DNA of 64,000 bases. Origin: Nesterenkonia sp. F. GTDB taxonomy: Bacteria; Actinomycetota; Actinomycetes; Actinomycetales; Micrococcaceae. Of the stretch, positions 27,015-37,355 are shown in pieces. The DNA is taken from contig NZ_AFRW01000012.1 in assembly GCF_000220985.1 (NCBI RefSeq), positions 1-64,000 on the forward strand, in the 5' to 3' direction. The notes below the pieces were generated by a model, which was not told the origin of the DNA, ran no database searches, and saw only the letters and a program-made list of their open reading frames with translations. Position numbers and translations under genes: made by a program. Every line of letters starts with the position of its first letter. Positions within the stretch are counted from its first letter, which is position 1.

Positions 27015-28028
27015 ATGCCGATCCGCCACCGCCTCCTGGCTCTCGTCGTCGCGGCCCTGTGGGGTCTGAACTTCCTGGCCATCGACGCCTCGCTGGGACA
27101 CTTCCCGCCGTTCTTCCTCGTCGCGCTGCGCTTCACCCTGCTGGCGATCCCGACCCTGCTGCTCGTCCCGCGCCCGGACGTGCCCTGGCGCTGGCTCATC
27201 GGCTACGGGCTCGGCTTCGGCACCTTCCAGTTCCTCTTCCTCTACTGGGGCATGGCCGCGGGGCTGCCGGCCGGCATCGCCTCGCTGGTGCTGCAGGCCT
27301 CGGCCCCGGCCACCCTGGTCCTCGGGGCGGTGCTGCTGCGCGAGCGCGTCCGCGGCGTGCAGATCGTCGGCATCGTCGTCGCCGTCGTCGGCCTGATCGT
27401 GGTCGGGATCCAGCGCGCCGAGCTCAGCGGCGTGCTGCCCTTCCTGCTCGTCGTCGCCGGGGCGCTGAGCTGGTCGGTGGGCAACCTCTGCAACCGGAAG
27501 GCGGCCGCCGCGGAGCCGATGCGCTTCGCGATGTGGATGTCGATCGTGCCGCCGCTGCCGATGCTGCTGCTCTCACTGGTCGTCGAAGGTCCCGAGACGA
27601 TCCACGACTCGCTGGCCTCTGCGGCGACGCCCGAGGCCGTGCCGGCGCTGCTCGGGCTGCTCTACACCGTGGTGCTGGGCACCGTCGTCGCCTCCGGGAT
27701 CTGGAACGGGCTGATGGCCCGTCACCCGGCCGGAGTGGTCTCGCCGTTCTCCATGCTGGTCCCGGTGGTCGGGATGAGTGCGGCCTGGATCGTGCTGGGG
27801 GAGCGGGTCACCGTGCCGGAGCTGCTGGGCGGGGCCCTGGTGGTCGGCGGAGTGCTGTTGGGGAGCCGCCGGAGCCTGTCGATCCCGGGCCGACGGCGAC
27901 CGTCCCGTCCGCATCCGGCCGGTGCGACGTCGACGGGCGGCGGCCCGGTCAGTCCGGAGCCGGCGCCCGGTCCCACGGCAGCAGCGGGGTCGACGGGGCC
28001 GGATCGTCCCGCAGACGTCCGTAGGTGA
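27015..28028 (+). CDS. EamA/DMT family transporter
   Basis: A 337-residue protein with ten TM helices in two EamA repeats (HRLLALVVAALWGLNFLAID; FLLVVAGALSWSVGNL). The family exports amino acids or small metabolites; the start resembles YdeD/EamA (O-acetylserine/cysteine exporters). A Pro/Gly-rich tail of about 50 residues follows the last helix. CAGACT (27003-27008) lies 6 nt before the ATG. It is divergent from lysR and its last 80 bp overlap, on the opposite strand, the end of the acetyltransferase gene. Confidence 0.87.
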   Translation: MPIRHRLLALVVAALWGLNFLAIDASLGHFPPFFLVALRFTLLAIPTLLLVPRPDVPWRWLIGYGLGFGTFQFLFLYWGMAAGLPAGIASLVLQASAPATLVLGAVLLRERVRGVQIVGIVVAVVGLIVVGIQRAELSGVLPFLLVVAGALSWSVGNLCNRKAAAAEPMRFAMWMSIVPPLPMLLLSLVVEGPETIHDSLASAATPEAVPALLGLLYTVVLGTVVASGIWNGLMARHPAGVVSPFSMLVPVVGMSAAWIVLGERVTVPELLGGALVVGGVLLGSRRSLSIPGRRRPSRPHPAGATSTGGGPVSPEPAPGPTAAAGSTGPDRPADVRR

Positions 28029-28605
28029 CGACGTCGACGCGCTCGCCGTCGACCAGGAATTTGCCGCGCTCCAGTCCCTCCCGGACGAATCCGGCGGCTC
28101 GCGCGACGACGCCGGAGGCCGGATTGTCGGCCCGGTGACCCAGCTCCAGCCGCTCCAGGCCGGTCACGGGCCCGCCGGCGCGGAGCACCGGCGCGGTCGT
28201 GGGCCGGGCGGCCTCGTCCGCGGCGGTCGAGAGTGCGTGGTGCGCCGTCGTCGCCGCGGCGGCGGAGGCCAGCCCGCAACCGCGATGCTCCGGGCGGACC
28301 CAGTAGAACAGCCAGCCGCGCCGGTCTTCGGCGGTGACCCGCAGCCCGACGACGCCGACTGCCGCGCCGTCGACGTCGACCGCCGCGGCATGCCGGCCGC
28401 GGGAGGCGTCGGTCACGTGCAGCACATACGCTCGTGCGGACTCGAGGTCGTCCACGTCGCCCTGCCGGGCCATCTGCGGATCGGCGGCGAAGGCCCGCCG
28501 CACCGCCTCGGCATCGGCGCGGCGCAGGGGCCGGAGGGCGTCCCCGTCGAACGGGGAGGGTCCCCTGGCGTCGGACGCGGGGGCGGAAGGGGGAGCCGCG
28601 GGCAT
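27949..28605 (-). CDS. GNAT family N-acetyltransferase
   Basis: A 218-residue protein of the RimJ/RimL-like acetyltransferase type: LRPLRRADAEAVRRAF at the N-terminus, then acetyl-CoA-site region GWLFYWVRPEHRGCGLASAAAAT and the C-terminal LELGHRADNPASGVVARAAGFVREG (N-x-S-S/A motif). The frame is open far upstream, but the ATG at 28605 is chosen because TACAGT (28612-28617) is exactly 6 nt before it and homology begins soon after. It converges on eamA with an 80-bp overlap of the two 3' ends. Confidence 0.85.
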   Translation of the reverse strand: MPAAPPSAPASDARGPSPFDGDALRPLRRADAEAVRRAFAADPQMARQGDVDDLESARAYVLHVTDASRGRHAAAVDVDGAAVGVVGLRVTAEDRRGWLFYWVRPEHRGCGLASAAAATTAHHALSTAADEAARPTTAPVLRAGGPVTGLERLELGHRADNPASGVVARAAGFVREGLERGKFLVDGERVDVVTYGRLRDDPAPSTPLLPWDRAPAPD

Positions 28606-28763
28606 GGTGCCACTGTATCCGGCGGGGCCGGGCCTCGCGGCGCCGGGCTCGGTCGACGTCCTGCTGTTCGCCGGCGGGCCCGGCCTCGACGTGTGCACCG
28701 CCGGCCGGCTCGTCCCCGAGACGTCGTGGACCGCTCCGCCCCGTCGAGTTTCCCGAGCCCCCT

Positions 28764-28931
28764 CCAACTGGACGGGGAATATGAAACAGGACGGGGCGGA
28801 TCGGTGGCCCCTTCCAGCTGGACGGGGAGGACTGGTCGGCCGGGCGGGCGGATCGGCGACCCCGCCCAACTGGACGGGGACAACTGGTCGACCGGGCGGT
28901 CGCCGCATCGCCCCGCCCAGCTGGACGGGGA
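28764..28931. repeat. Four-copy repeat with about 51-bp period
   Basis: The 15-mer CCA[A/G]CTGGACGGGGA occurs at 28764, 28814, 28866 and 28917, spaced 50, 52 and 51 bp. The bases between are partly conserved, especially between copies 2 and 3 (ACTGGTCG-CCGGGCGG), and diverge in 1 and 4. A partial copy (ACAGGACGGGGCGG) follows copy 1. The block lies in the 400-bp gap between the acetyltransferase start and typA, where I see no gene. The core contains CCAGCTGG, a perfect palindrome, in copies 2 and 4. Confidence 0.75.
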
Positions 28932-29014
28932 GAACCGGCAGGCACCACGGCCCGAGACCGCCCTCCCCACGATCCCTGCACACCGCCCGGTGCGGCGCTG
29001 GCCCGGCGGACCAG

Positions 29015-29020
29015 TAGACT
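29015..29020 (+). promoter_or_regulatory. -10 box of the typA promoter
   Basis: TAGACT at 29015-29020 in the typA leader. The expected transcription start near 29027 would place the ATG of a small ORF (29032) almost at the 5' end of the mRNA. Confidence 0.5.
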
Positions 29021-29116
29021 GGGAGGAGCTGATGCCCGCACCACCGCGGGGCGACGTCGTCGTCCCGGTCCGTCGTGCTGGCCGAACACCCCTTTCTGGA
29101 AGGTACGCACTCCACC

Positions 29117-31058
<1,942 letters not shown>

Positions 31059-31062
<4 letters not shown>

Positions 31063-31646
31063 CGACGGCGCATCCGCGCCGGGGCTTCCGCCCGGTGCTG
31101 ATGGGCCTGGCCATCGGCATCGGCGCGGTGCTCGGCGTGCTCGGCACCGCCCTGCACGCCGGGATCTGGGTGATCGGCGAGACGCAGGGCGGTCTGGTGC
31201 TCCCCTGGGGCGCGGCCCTGGCCCTGCTGATCTGCCTGCTCGCCCAGCTGTGGATCGGTCTCCGGGCGGACTCCGTCGTCGAATCGACGACGATGGGGGT
31301 GGTGACCTTCTCGCTGGTCACGGTCACCATGGTCTGGCCCGGCGCCGATCAGCTGGCGGTGCCCTACAGCGCCGAGGCCATGCAGGCGCTGCCGGGTCCG
31401 ACGATCGCCTCGCTGGTCTGGTGGTTCGGCTCGGTGGGAGTCACCTTCGTCAGCATGCTGGCGGTGCGCTGGCTGATCGCCCGCGAGCCGCTGCCCGCCG
31501 AGGGATCGGACGCCGGTGCCGAGGCCGGTGTCGAGGACGGTGTCGAGGCCGGTGTCGCAGACCGCGCCGAGGACAGCACCGCGGACAGCACCGGGGCCGG
31601 CGTCGACTTCGGTCCCGCGCCCGGCGGGACTGTGACGCGACCATGA
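31059..31646 (+). CDS. Four-helix membrane protein downstream of typA (DUF6113-like)
   Basis: A 195-residue protein starting GTG at 31059, overlapping the typA stop (GTGA). Four TM helices in residues about 10-140 are followed by a low-complexity tail of repeated GVEDGVEAGV-type units (imperfect 12-18-bp repeats around 31515-31560). Location between typA and fdxA matches a small membrane protein of unknown function that is conserved there in actinobacteria, which I recall as DUF6113. The name is from memory and should be treated as tentative. Confidence 0.65.
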
Positions 31647-31678
31647 CCCCCGGTCAGGACATCGGGGCCGGGGCTCGG

Positions 31679-31684
31679 TAGACT
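31679..31684 (+). promoter_or_regulatory. -10 box of the fdxA promoter
   Basis: TAGACT at 31679-31684, about 150 bp upstream of fdxA, in the gap after the membrane protein gene. No good -35 box is seen. Confidence 0.4.
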
Positions 31685-31831
31685 GGGGGAACCGATCGTC
31701 CGAGGACGTCGCCCCCGTCGCGCTCGACGCCGGGCCGGTCGGAGAGCACCCGAGAAGCACAGTCGATCGCCTCGCCCACGATCGGCCGATCCCGTGCCGC
31801 CCTCGGCGGCTGAGGAGAGACAGAGGAGTCC

Positions 31832-32152
31832 ATGACCTACATCATCGCCCTTCCCTGTGTGGACCTGAAGGACAAGGCCTGCATCGAGGAATGCCCGGTG
31901 GACTGCATCTATGAGGGCGAGCGCTCGCTCTACATCCATCCCGACGAGTGCGTCGACTGCGGCGCCTGCGAGCCGGTGTGTCCGGTCGAGGCCATCTACT
32001 ACGAGGACGACGTCCCGGACGAGTGGCAGGAGTACTACCGCGCCAACGTCGAGTTCTTCGACGACGTCGGCTCGCCGGGCGGCGCCGCGAAGGTCGGGAT
32101 GATCGAGAAGGACCACGAGGTCATCACCGCGCTGCCGCCGCAGGAACACTGA
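31832..32152 (+). CDS. fdxA: 7Fe ferredoxin
   Basis: A 106-residue FdxA-type ferredoxin, a soluble low-potential electron carrier. Cys9, Cys17 and Cys50 can bind the 3Fe-4S cluster, and Cys21, Cys40, Cys43 and Cys46 the 4Fe-4S cluster (CIEECPVDC and CVDCGACEPVC). The C-terminal half is the typical extension (NVEFFDDVGSPGGAAKVG). AGAGGAG lies 4 nt before the ATG. The gene precedes dapC, a conserved actinobacterial order. Confidence 0.95.
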   Translation: MTYIIALPCVDLKDKACIEECPVDCIYEGERSLYIHPDECVDCGACEPVCPVEAIYYEDDVPDEWQEYYRANVEFFDDVGSPGGAAKVGMIEKDHEVITALPPQEH

Positions 32153-32169
32153 GGACGGCCGGCGCGCGC

Positions 32170-33267
32170 ATGCTGACCCTCCCTGAATACCCCTGGGACG
32201 CCATGGTCCCGTACCGCGAGCGGGCCCGACGGCATCCGGACGGCGTGGTCGACCTGTCCATCGGCACGCCGGTGGACCCCACTCCGCCGGTGGTCCGCGA
32301 GGCGCTGGCGGCCGCCGCCGACGCTCCCGGCTACCCGACCACGCACGGCCGCCGCGAGCTCCGCGAGGCGGTCTCGGGCTGGTTCGCCCGACGGCGCGGC
32401 GTCGCCGGCCTCGACCCGGAGGCGGTGATGCCGACGATCGGCTCCAAGGAGCTGGTCGCCTGGCTGCCGACGCTGCTGGGCCTCGGCGTCGGCGACGTCG
32501 TGCTGCGTCCGCAGGTGGCGTATCCGACCTATGACATCGGTGCGCAGATCGCCGGGGCCGAGGCGGTCGCGGCCGAGGATCCGGCGGCGCTGGACGAGGA
32601 GACGCTGGCGCGGGTGAAGCTGATCTGGGTCAACTCGCCGTCGAACCCCACCGGTGAGGTGAAGACCGCCGAGCAGCTGCGCGCCATCGTCGAGCTGGCC
32701 CGCCGCATCGGCGCGGTCGTCGCCTCCGACGAGTGCTACGCGGAGCTGCCCTGGACCGTCGACGAGGTCCCCTCGATCCTGGACCCGCGGGTCTGCGGGG
32801 GAGACCACCGCGGACTGCTGGCGGTCTACTCGGCCTCGAAGCAGTCGAACCTCGCCGGCTACCGGGCGGCGTTCGTCGCCGGATGCGGGGAGCTGATCGC
32901 CGGGCTGATCAACACCCGCAAGCATGCCGGGATGATCATGCCCGCCCCGGTGCAGGAGGCGCTGCGCGTCGCGCTGACCGACGACGAGCACGTCGCCGCC
33001 CAGCGGGACATCTACCGCCGGCGTCGGGAGAAGCTGCTGTCGGCGGTGCAGGCCCGAGGACTGCAGGTGACCGGGTCGCAGGCCGGGCTCTACCTGTGGT
33101 GCTCCGACGGCTCCTCGGACACCTGGGGGATCGTGTCCTCGCTGGCCGACGAGGGTCTCGTCGTCGGCCCCGGGGTCTTCTACGGCGACCACGGGGCCGG
33201 GCACGTCCGGGTGGCGCTCACCGCCGCCGACGAGCGCGTCGACGCCGCCGTCGAACGCTTGGGCTGA
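32170..33267 (+). CDS. dapC: Succinyldiaminopimelate aminotransferase
   Basis: A 365-residue class I/II PLP aminotransferase that makes N-succinyl-LL-2,6-diaminopimelate from the keto intermediate in the succinylase branch of lysine/DAP synthesis. It has NSPSNPTGE, SDECYAEL and the Schiff-base Lys224 in SASKQSN. ATG at 32170 gives the usual N-terminus LPEYPWD; the frame is open upstream but overlaps fdxA. It lies 17 bp after fdxA and belongs to the same pathway as dapD and dapE in this window. Confidence 0.93.
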   Translation: MLTLPEYPWDAMVPYRERARRHPDGVVDLSIGTPVDPTPPVVREALAAAADAPGYPTTHGRRELREAVSGWFARRRGVAGLDPEAVMPTIGSKELVAWLPTLLGLGVGDVVLRPQVAYPTYDIGAQIAGAEAVAAEDPAALDEETLARVKLIWVNSPSNPTGEVKTAEQLRAIVELARRIGAVVASDECYAELPWTVDEVPSILDPRVCGGDHRGLLAVYSASKQSNLAGYRAAFVAGCGELIAGLINTRKHAGMIMPAPVQEALRVALTDDEHVAAQRDIYRRRREKLLSAVQARGLQVTGSQAGLYLWCSDGSSDTWGIVSSLADEGLVVGPGVFYGDHGAGHVRVALTAADERVDAAVERLG

Positions 33268-33326
33268 CCGGACCGCGGCAGCCCCGCGGGATGGGCGCGA
33301 GATGCGTCGATCCCCGCTGTGCCGGG

Positions 33327-33344
33327 CCGGACGACTCCGTCCGG
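33327..33344 (+). terminator. Short hairpin after dapC
   Basis: CCGGACG (33327-33333) and CGTCCGG (33338-33344) form a perfect 7-bp stem with an ACTC tetraloop, 60 bp after dapC. A weak terminator candidate. Further on, TAGGTT (33408-33413) may be the -10 box of gltA. Confidence 0.4.
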
Positions 33345-33453
33345 TGCGGCCGACCATCACCGACCATCGATGCTGTGCACGAACTGGCCCACGAGGTGAC
33401 GACCAGGTAGGTTAGCTGTGTTGCCAGATGAGTGTGCCCGACAAGGAGACCGC

Positions 33454-34737
33454 ATGACAGAGCAGTCACCAGCTCGTCTGATCCACGACGATCAGAACCT
33501 CGAGCTTCCGGTGAAGGCCGCCGTGGAGGGGAACGACGGCTACGAGATCGCCCCGCTGCGCGGCACGACCGGCAACGTCACCTATGACCCCGGTTTCATG
33601 AACACCGCGAACACCACCTCCGCGATCACCTACATCGACGGCGATGCGGGGATCCTGCGGTACCGCGGCTATCCGATCGAGCAGCTGGCCGAGCACTCGA
33701 ACTTCCTCGAGGTCTCCTACCTGCTCATCCACGGCGAGCTCCCCACCGCCGACCAGCTGAGCGCCTTCGACAACGTCACCCGTCGGCACACTCTGCTGCA
33801 CGAGGAGCTGAAGGACTTCTTCGGCGGCTTCCCGCGGGACGCCCACCCGATGCCGGTGCTCTCCTCGGCGGTCTCGGCGCTGTCGACGTACTACCCGGAC
33901 TCGCTCGACCCCTACGACGCCGAGCATGTCGAGCGCTCCACCTACCGGCTGCTGGCGAAGGTTCCGACCATCGCCTCCTATGCCTATAAGAAGTCCATCG
34001 GCCAGCCGATGCTCTACCCGGACAACAACCTGACGCTGGTGGAGAACTTCCTGCGCGGCTGCTTCGGCGTGCCGGCCGAGCCCTACGAGCTGGATCCGGA
34101 CCTGGTGAAGGCGCTGGACACGCTGCTGATCCTGCATGCCGACCATGAGCAGAACTGCTCGACGTCGACGGTGCGGCTGGTCGGCTCGGCCCAGGCGAAC
34201 ATGTTCGCCTCCATCTCCGCAGGCATCAACGCCCTCTACGGTCCCGCCCACGGCGGCGCCAACGAGGCGGTGCTGAAGATGCTGCGGCAGATCCAGGGCG
34301 GCGACATCACTCCGGAGGCCTTCATGGAGAAGGTCAAGAACAAGGAGGACGGCGTCCGCCTGATGGGCTTCGGCCACCGGGTCTACAAGAACTACGACCC
34401 GCGAGCCCGTGTGGTGAAGGGCATCGCCGACGACGTGCTGGCCAAGCTCGGCGGCGACGACGAGCTCTTCGAGATCGCCCAGCGGCTGGAGCAGAAGGCG
34501 CTGGAGGACGACTACTTCATCGAGCGCAAGCTCTACCCGAACGTGGACTTCTACACCGGGCTGATCTACAAGGCCATGGGCTTCCCGGAGAAGATGTTCA
34601 CCGTGCTCTTCGCCCTGGGCCGGCTGCCCGGCTGGATCGCCCAGTGGCGCGAGATGATCCAGGACCCGTCGACGAAGATCGGGCGCCCGCGCCAGATCTA
34701 CACCGGCGCGACCGAGCGGAACTACCCCGGGGTCTGA
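33454..34737 (+). CDS. gltA: Citrate synthase (type II)
   Basis: A 427-residue citrate synthase, first enzyme of the TCA cycle. The hallmarks are YIDGDAGILRYRGYPIEQLA, HADHEQNCSTSTVR, GPAHGGANEAVLKM and GFGHRVYKNYDPRA (active-site His and Asp residues all present). ATG at 33454 has AAGGAG 5 nt upstream. Length is that of the hexameric type II enzymes. It is followed by the IS30-family element about 55 bp downstream. Confidence 0.96.
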   Translation: MTEQSPARLIHDDQNLELPVKAAVEGNDGYEIAPLRGTTGNVTYDPGFMNTANTTSAITYIDGDAGILRYRGYPIEQLAEHSNFLEVSYLLIHGELPTADQLSAFDNVTRRHTLLHEELKDFFGGFPRDAHPMPVLSSAVSALSTYYPDSLDPYDAEHVERSTYRLLAKVPTIASYAYKKSIGQPMLYPDNNLTLVENFLRGCFGVPAEPYELDPDLVKALDTLLILHADHEQNCSTSTVRLVGSAQANMFASISAGINALYGPAHGGANEAVLKMLRQIQGGDITPEAFMEKVKNKEDGVRLMGFGHRVYKNYDPRARVVKGIADDVLAKLGGDDELFEIAQRLEQKALEDDYFIERKLYPNVDFYTGLIYKAMGFPEKMFTVLFALGRLPGWIAQWREMIQDPSTKIGRPRQIYTGATERNYPGV

Positions 34738-34791
34738 GGACCGCGGAGCTCGATCCACCGCGACGCCCCTGCCGGTCTGGCGGGTTCTAGC

Positions 34792-36221
34792 GGTGGTCGC
34801 AACACCCTGATTCTCAGGAGGTTGCGACCACCGTGTCGTTTGCAGAGAGAAAGAAACAGTTCCTCACGCTGCTGGCCGAGGTCGGAAGCGTGACTGTGGC
34901 AGCACGTCAGTTGGGCGTGAACCGCAACACTGGATACTCCTGGGCCAGGAGCGCGGGCATCAAATCCACCCGGATTGAGCATCCGAGCAAGGCCGAGTAC
35001 CTGAAGCTGCGTGATCTTGGACTGACTCAACGCGCCGCGGTTGAACAGGCGGGGGTTCATCCCCGCTCTGGCCGCGATTGGGAACGCGGGATCCGCCGGG
35101 CCCAGAACGGGCGGCACTACCCCGATGGCAGGTTCGTCGACTACACCACCGGGCAGACGAAGATAGTCGCTATGGACTCTACTGTGCCGGTGGCCGGCGC
35201 CGTTCCCGAGGCGGTCAGCCCTCGACTGTTGTCGTTGTCAGAACGTGAGCAGATCGCGGATCTACCTTGGGCAGGCTGGTCGCTGCGGGCCATCGGCGAG
35301 CCCCTGGGCCGAGCGGCCTCGACGATCAAACGTGAACTAGATGCTCACACCAGTGACCAGGACCTGTACCTGCCCTCGGTGGCGCACCGCCGGTCTGCAC
35401 TCTCCAGGTCCAGGCCGAAGACGGCGAAATTGGCCCGACCAGGGCCGTTGCGGGATGCGGTGGCCTCTATGCTGGCCGAAGAGTGGTCCCCGGAGCAGAT
35501 CAGTGGGATCCTGCCTCGACAGTTCCCCGATGACGAGGCGATGAGGGTGAGCACCGAGACGATCTACCAAGCGATCTACGTCCAGGCCCGTGGTGGGCTC
35601 AAGCGTGAGATCCAGTCAGCGCTGCGCACCGGACGTACCCGCCGGAAGCCCCATCGCAGTGTTGTCCAGCGCCAGCCGCGGTTCAAAGATCCGATGATCA
35701 TGATCAGCGACCGCCCCGCAGAGATCGAGGACCGTGCCGTACCAGGGCACTGGGAAGGTGACCTGATCATGGGCGCGGCCAACAAGTCCGCGATCGTGAC
35801 CTTGGTGGAGCGATCGACCCGCTATGTGATGCTGGGGCACCTGCCCGCCGGCGAGCACACCGCTGAGACGGTCCGCGACGTGCTGGTCGATCTGATGGCA
35901 ACCCTGCCCGGGCACCTCAGGGGATCACTGACCTGGGACCAAGGCTCGGAGATGGCCGCGCATAAGAGCTTCAAGATCTCCTCTGGTGTGCCGGTGTATT
36001 TCTGTGATCCGGCTTCGCCCTGGCAACGAGGTTCCAATGAGAACACCAACGGGCTGCTGCGACAGTACTTCCCCAAAGGCACCGATCTCTCAGCTCATGG
36101 TCCGTTGGACCTCGAGATGGTCGCGCAGAAGCTGAATCGTCGACCACGCAAAACGCTCGGCTGGGATTCCCCAGCCGAGCGTCTGCTAGAACTTATCTAG
36201 TTCTTCGGTGTTGCGACGACC
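34792..36221 (+). mobile_element. IS30-family insertion sequence
   Basis: Terminal inverted repeats GGTGGTCGCAACACC (34792-34806) and its complement with one mismatch (36207-36221) bound a 1430-bp element with one transposase gene. The left end also has a second inverted 12-mer, GTTGCGACCACC (34821-34832), so the first 41 bases can fold on themselves just before the transposase start. Target duplications are not evident. It sits between gltA and the membrane-anchored protein gene and interrupts no recognisable gene. Confidence 0.88.
34833..36200 (+). CDS. IS30-family transposase
   Basis: A 455-residue DDE transposase. N-terminal helix-turn-helix (VAARQLGVNRNTGYSWAR) and a second HTH (LTQRAAVEQAGVH), then the IS30 signature LSEREQIADL...WSLRAIGEPLGRAASTIKREL. 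Catalytic residues are D310 (PGHWEGDLIMG), D369 (TWDQGSEM) and E403 (NENTNGLLRQYFPKGTDL). It starts with GTG at 34833 immediately after the left-end hairpin. GC content is a little lower than neighbouring genes, consistent with transfer. All motifs intact, so probably active. Confidence 0.95.
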   Translation: MSFAERKKQFLTLLAEVGSVTVAARQLGVNRNTGYSWARSAGIKSTRIEHPSKAEYLKLRDLGLTQRAAVEQAGVHPRSGRDWERGIRRAQNGRHYPDGRFVDYTTGQTKIVAMDSTVPVAGAVPEAVSPRLLSLSEREQIADLPWAGWSLRAIGEPLGRAASTIKRELDAHTSDQDLYLPSVAHRRSALSRSRPKTAKLARPGPLRDAVASMLAEEWSPEQISGILPRQFPDDEAMRVSTETIYQAIYVQARGGLKREIQSALRTGRTRRKPHRSVVQRQPRFKDPMIMISDRPAEIEDRAVPGHWEGDLIMGAANKSAIVTLVERSTRYVMLGHLPAGEHTAETVRDVLVDLMATLPGHLRGSLTWDQGSEMAAHKSFKISSGVPVYFCDPASPWQRGSNENTNGLLRQYFPKGTDLSAHGPLDLEMVAQKLNRRPRKTLGWDSPAERLLELI

Positions 36222-36322
36222 CCTTGAATCCGCCTCTCATCCGGCGGGGACGTCGTCGTGCCGGCCGGAGGCGGCGCGGCGAGCAGAGGGGCGGAGCCGG
36301 CGGCCATCGGGGACCGGTCGGC

Positions 36323-37336
36323 TCAGTCCCGCGGCGTGAACCCGATGCGCACTGTGCGCGGTCCGGCGTCCTGCCCGGCGTCGTCGCCCGAGGCGTCCTC
36401 CTCGAGCTGCTCCCAGCGGCCGGTCTCGCGCCGCCACTGGTAGCCGGCCGCCTGCACGGACCACACGCCGTGGACGTCGGCGGTGGCCACCGCCCACTGG
36501 CCGACCAGCCAGGCGCGGTCGAGCGCCGGCTGCTCGTCGGTCTCGGAGATCTCCACGACCAGCCGAGTCGCGCCGTCGGCCCCGTCCTCGCGGCGGATGA
36601 CCTGCTCCTCCGAGTCGTCACGGTCGTCGCCGCCTGGGAGGTCGAGGATGCGGCCCAGCACGGCCGACATCTGCGCGTCCATGCCCTGCGGATCGGCGGC
36701 CGGCACGTCCTGCCGGCTGAACTCGCAGGCGACGCCCAGCGGCTGGCGGCCGGTCAGCGGCGGGGCGAAGGCACGGGCCGGATCGATCTGCTCGTCGTAG
36801 ACGCTGGGGTCCAGCGGGCGGTCGAGGACGTCGGCGGCCTGCTGGACGTCCAGCTGCGGCGTCCAGGAGCGCTTCTCCCGCTCCCGGGCCTCGACGAGGG
36901 AGTCGTAGAACCCGGACACCGGGGCGAGGACTTGCACCTGCTGCTGACGATCAGTCCAGTCGGGGCCGGAGTCGCGGAAGAGGGCCCGCGCCGGACGGTC
37001 CTCGCCGCCGGGCGAGACGCGCAGCTCGGACTCCTTCAGCGAGATCGCCAGCGCGTCGACCGCCGCCTCGACCGGCAGCCCGCGGTCGGCCGACATCGCC
37101 GCGACGAGTGCGGCATGCGCCGACTGCTCGGGGTCCAGATGGTGCTCCTGGGCGCCGAGCGGCACAGTGCAGCCGGGGTCGAGCAGATACTCCTGCTCGT
37201 CGATATAGCGCCAGGCGCCGTATCCTGTGCCGCCGACGAGCACCGCCAGCACCGCCAGCACCGCGACGGCCCGTCGGCGGCGGCGCCGACGGACCATGTC
37301 GCGGGTGGCCACGATGGGGCGGGAGGAGCGGCTCAT
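36323..37336 (-). CDS. Membrane-anchored protein with transglycosylase-like segment
   Basis: A 337-residue protein: a cytoplasmic Arg-rich N-terminus, one TM helix (about 22-45), then an extracytoplasmic region. Residues about 70-150 (ADRGLPVEAAVDALAISLKESELRV...LAPVSGFYDSLV) resemble the lysozyme/transglycosylase-like domain of actinobacteria, in which a RGLP...ALQESxLRN helix precedes a GLFQQRPS motif and FYDxL. Here the GLFQQRPS part reads ALFRDSGPD, so the enzyme may be inactive or altered. It ends 19 bp before the dapD stop on the same strand and may be co-transcribed. Function unknown. Confidence 0.6.
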   Translation of the reverse strand: MSRSSRPIVATRDMVRRRRRRRAVAVLAVLAVLVGGTGYGAWRYIDEQEYLLDPGCTVPLGAQEHHLDPEQSAHAALVAAMSADRGLPVEAAVDALAISLKESELRVSPGGEDRPARALFRDSGPDWTDRQQQVQVLAPVSGFYDSLVEAREREKRSWTPQLDVQQAADVLDRPLDPSVYDEQIDPARAFAPPLTGRQPLGVACEFSRQDVPAADPQGMDAQMSAVLGRILDLPGGDDRDDSEEQVIRREDGADGATRLVVEISETDEQPALDRAWLVGQWAVATADVHGVWSVQAAGYQWRRETGRWEQLEEDASGDDAGQDAGPRTVRIGFTPRD

Positions 37337-37355
37337 CGGACGGCGGCGGCCCGGC

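Noticed and set aside
28764-28931. CRISPR array
   Set aside because: The repeats are only 15 bp with partly conserved 36-bp gaps, four copies, and there are no cas genes in the window.
31500-31570. Tandem repeat in the membrane protein after typA as a mobile or regulatory repeat
   Set aside because: It is a low-complexity coding repeat (GVEDGVEAGV) with imperfect units and no separate function indicated.
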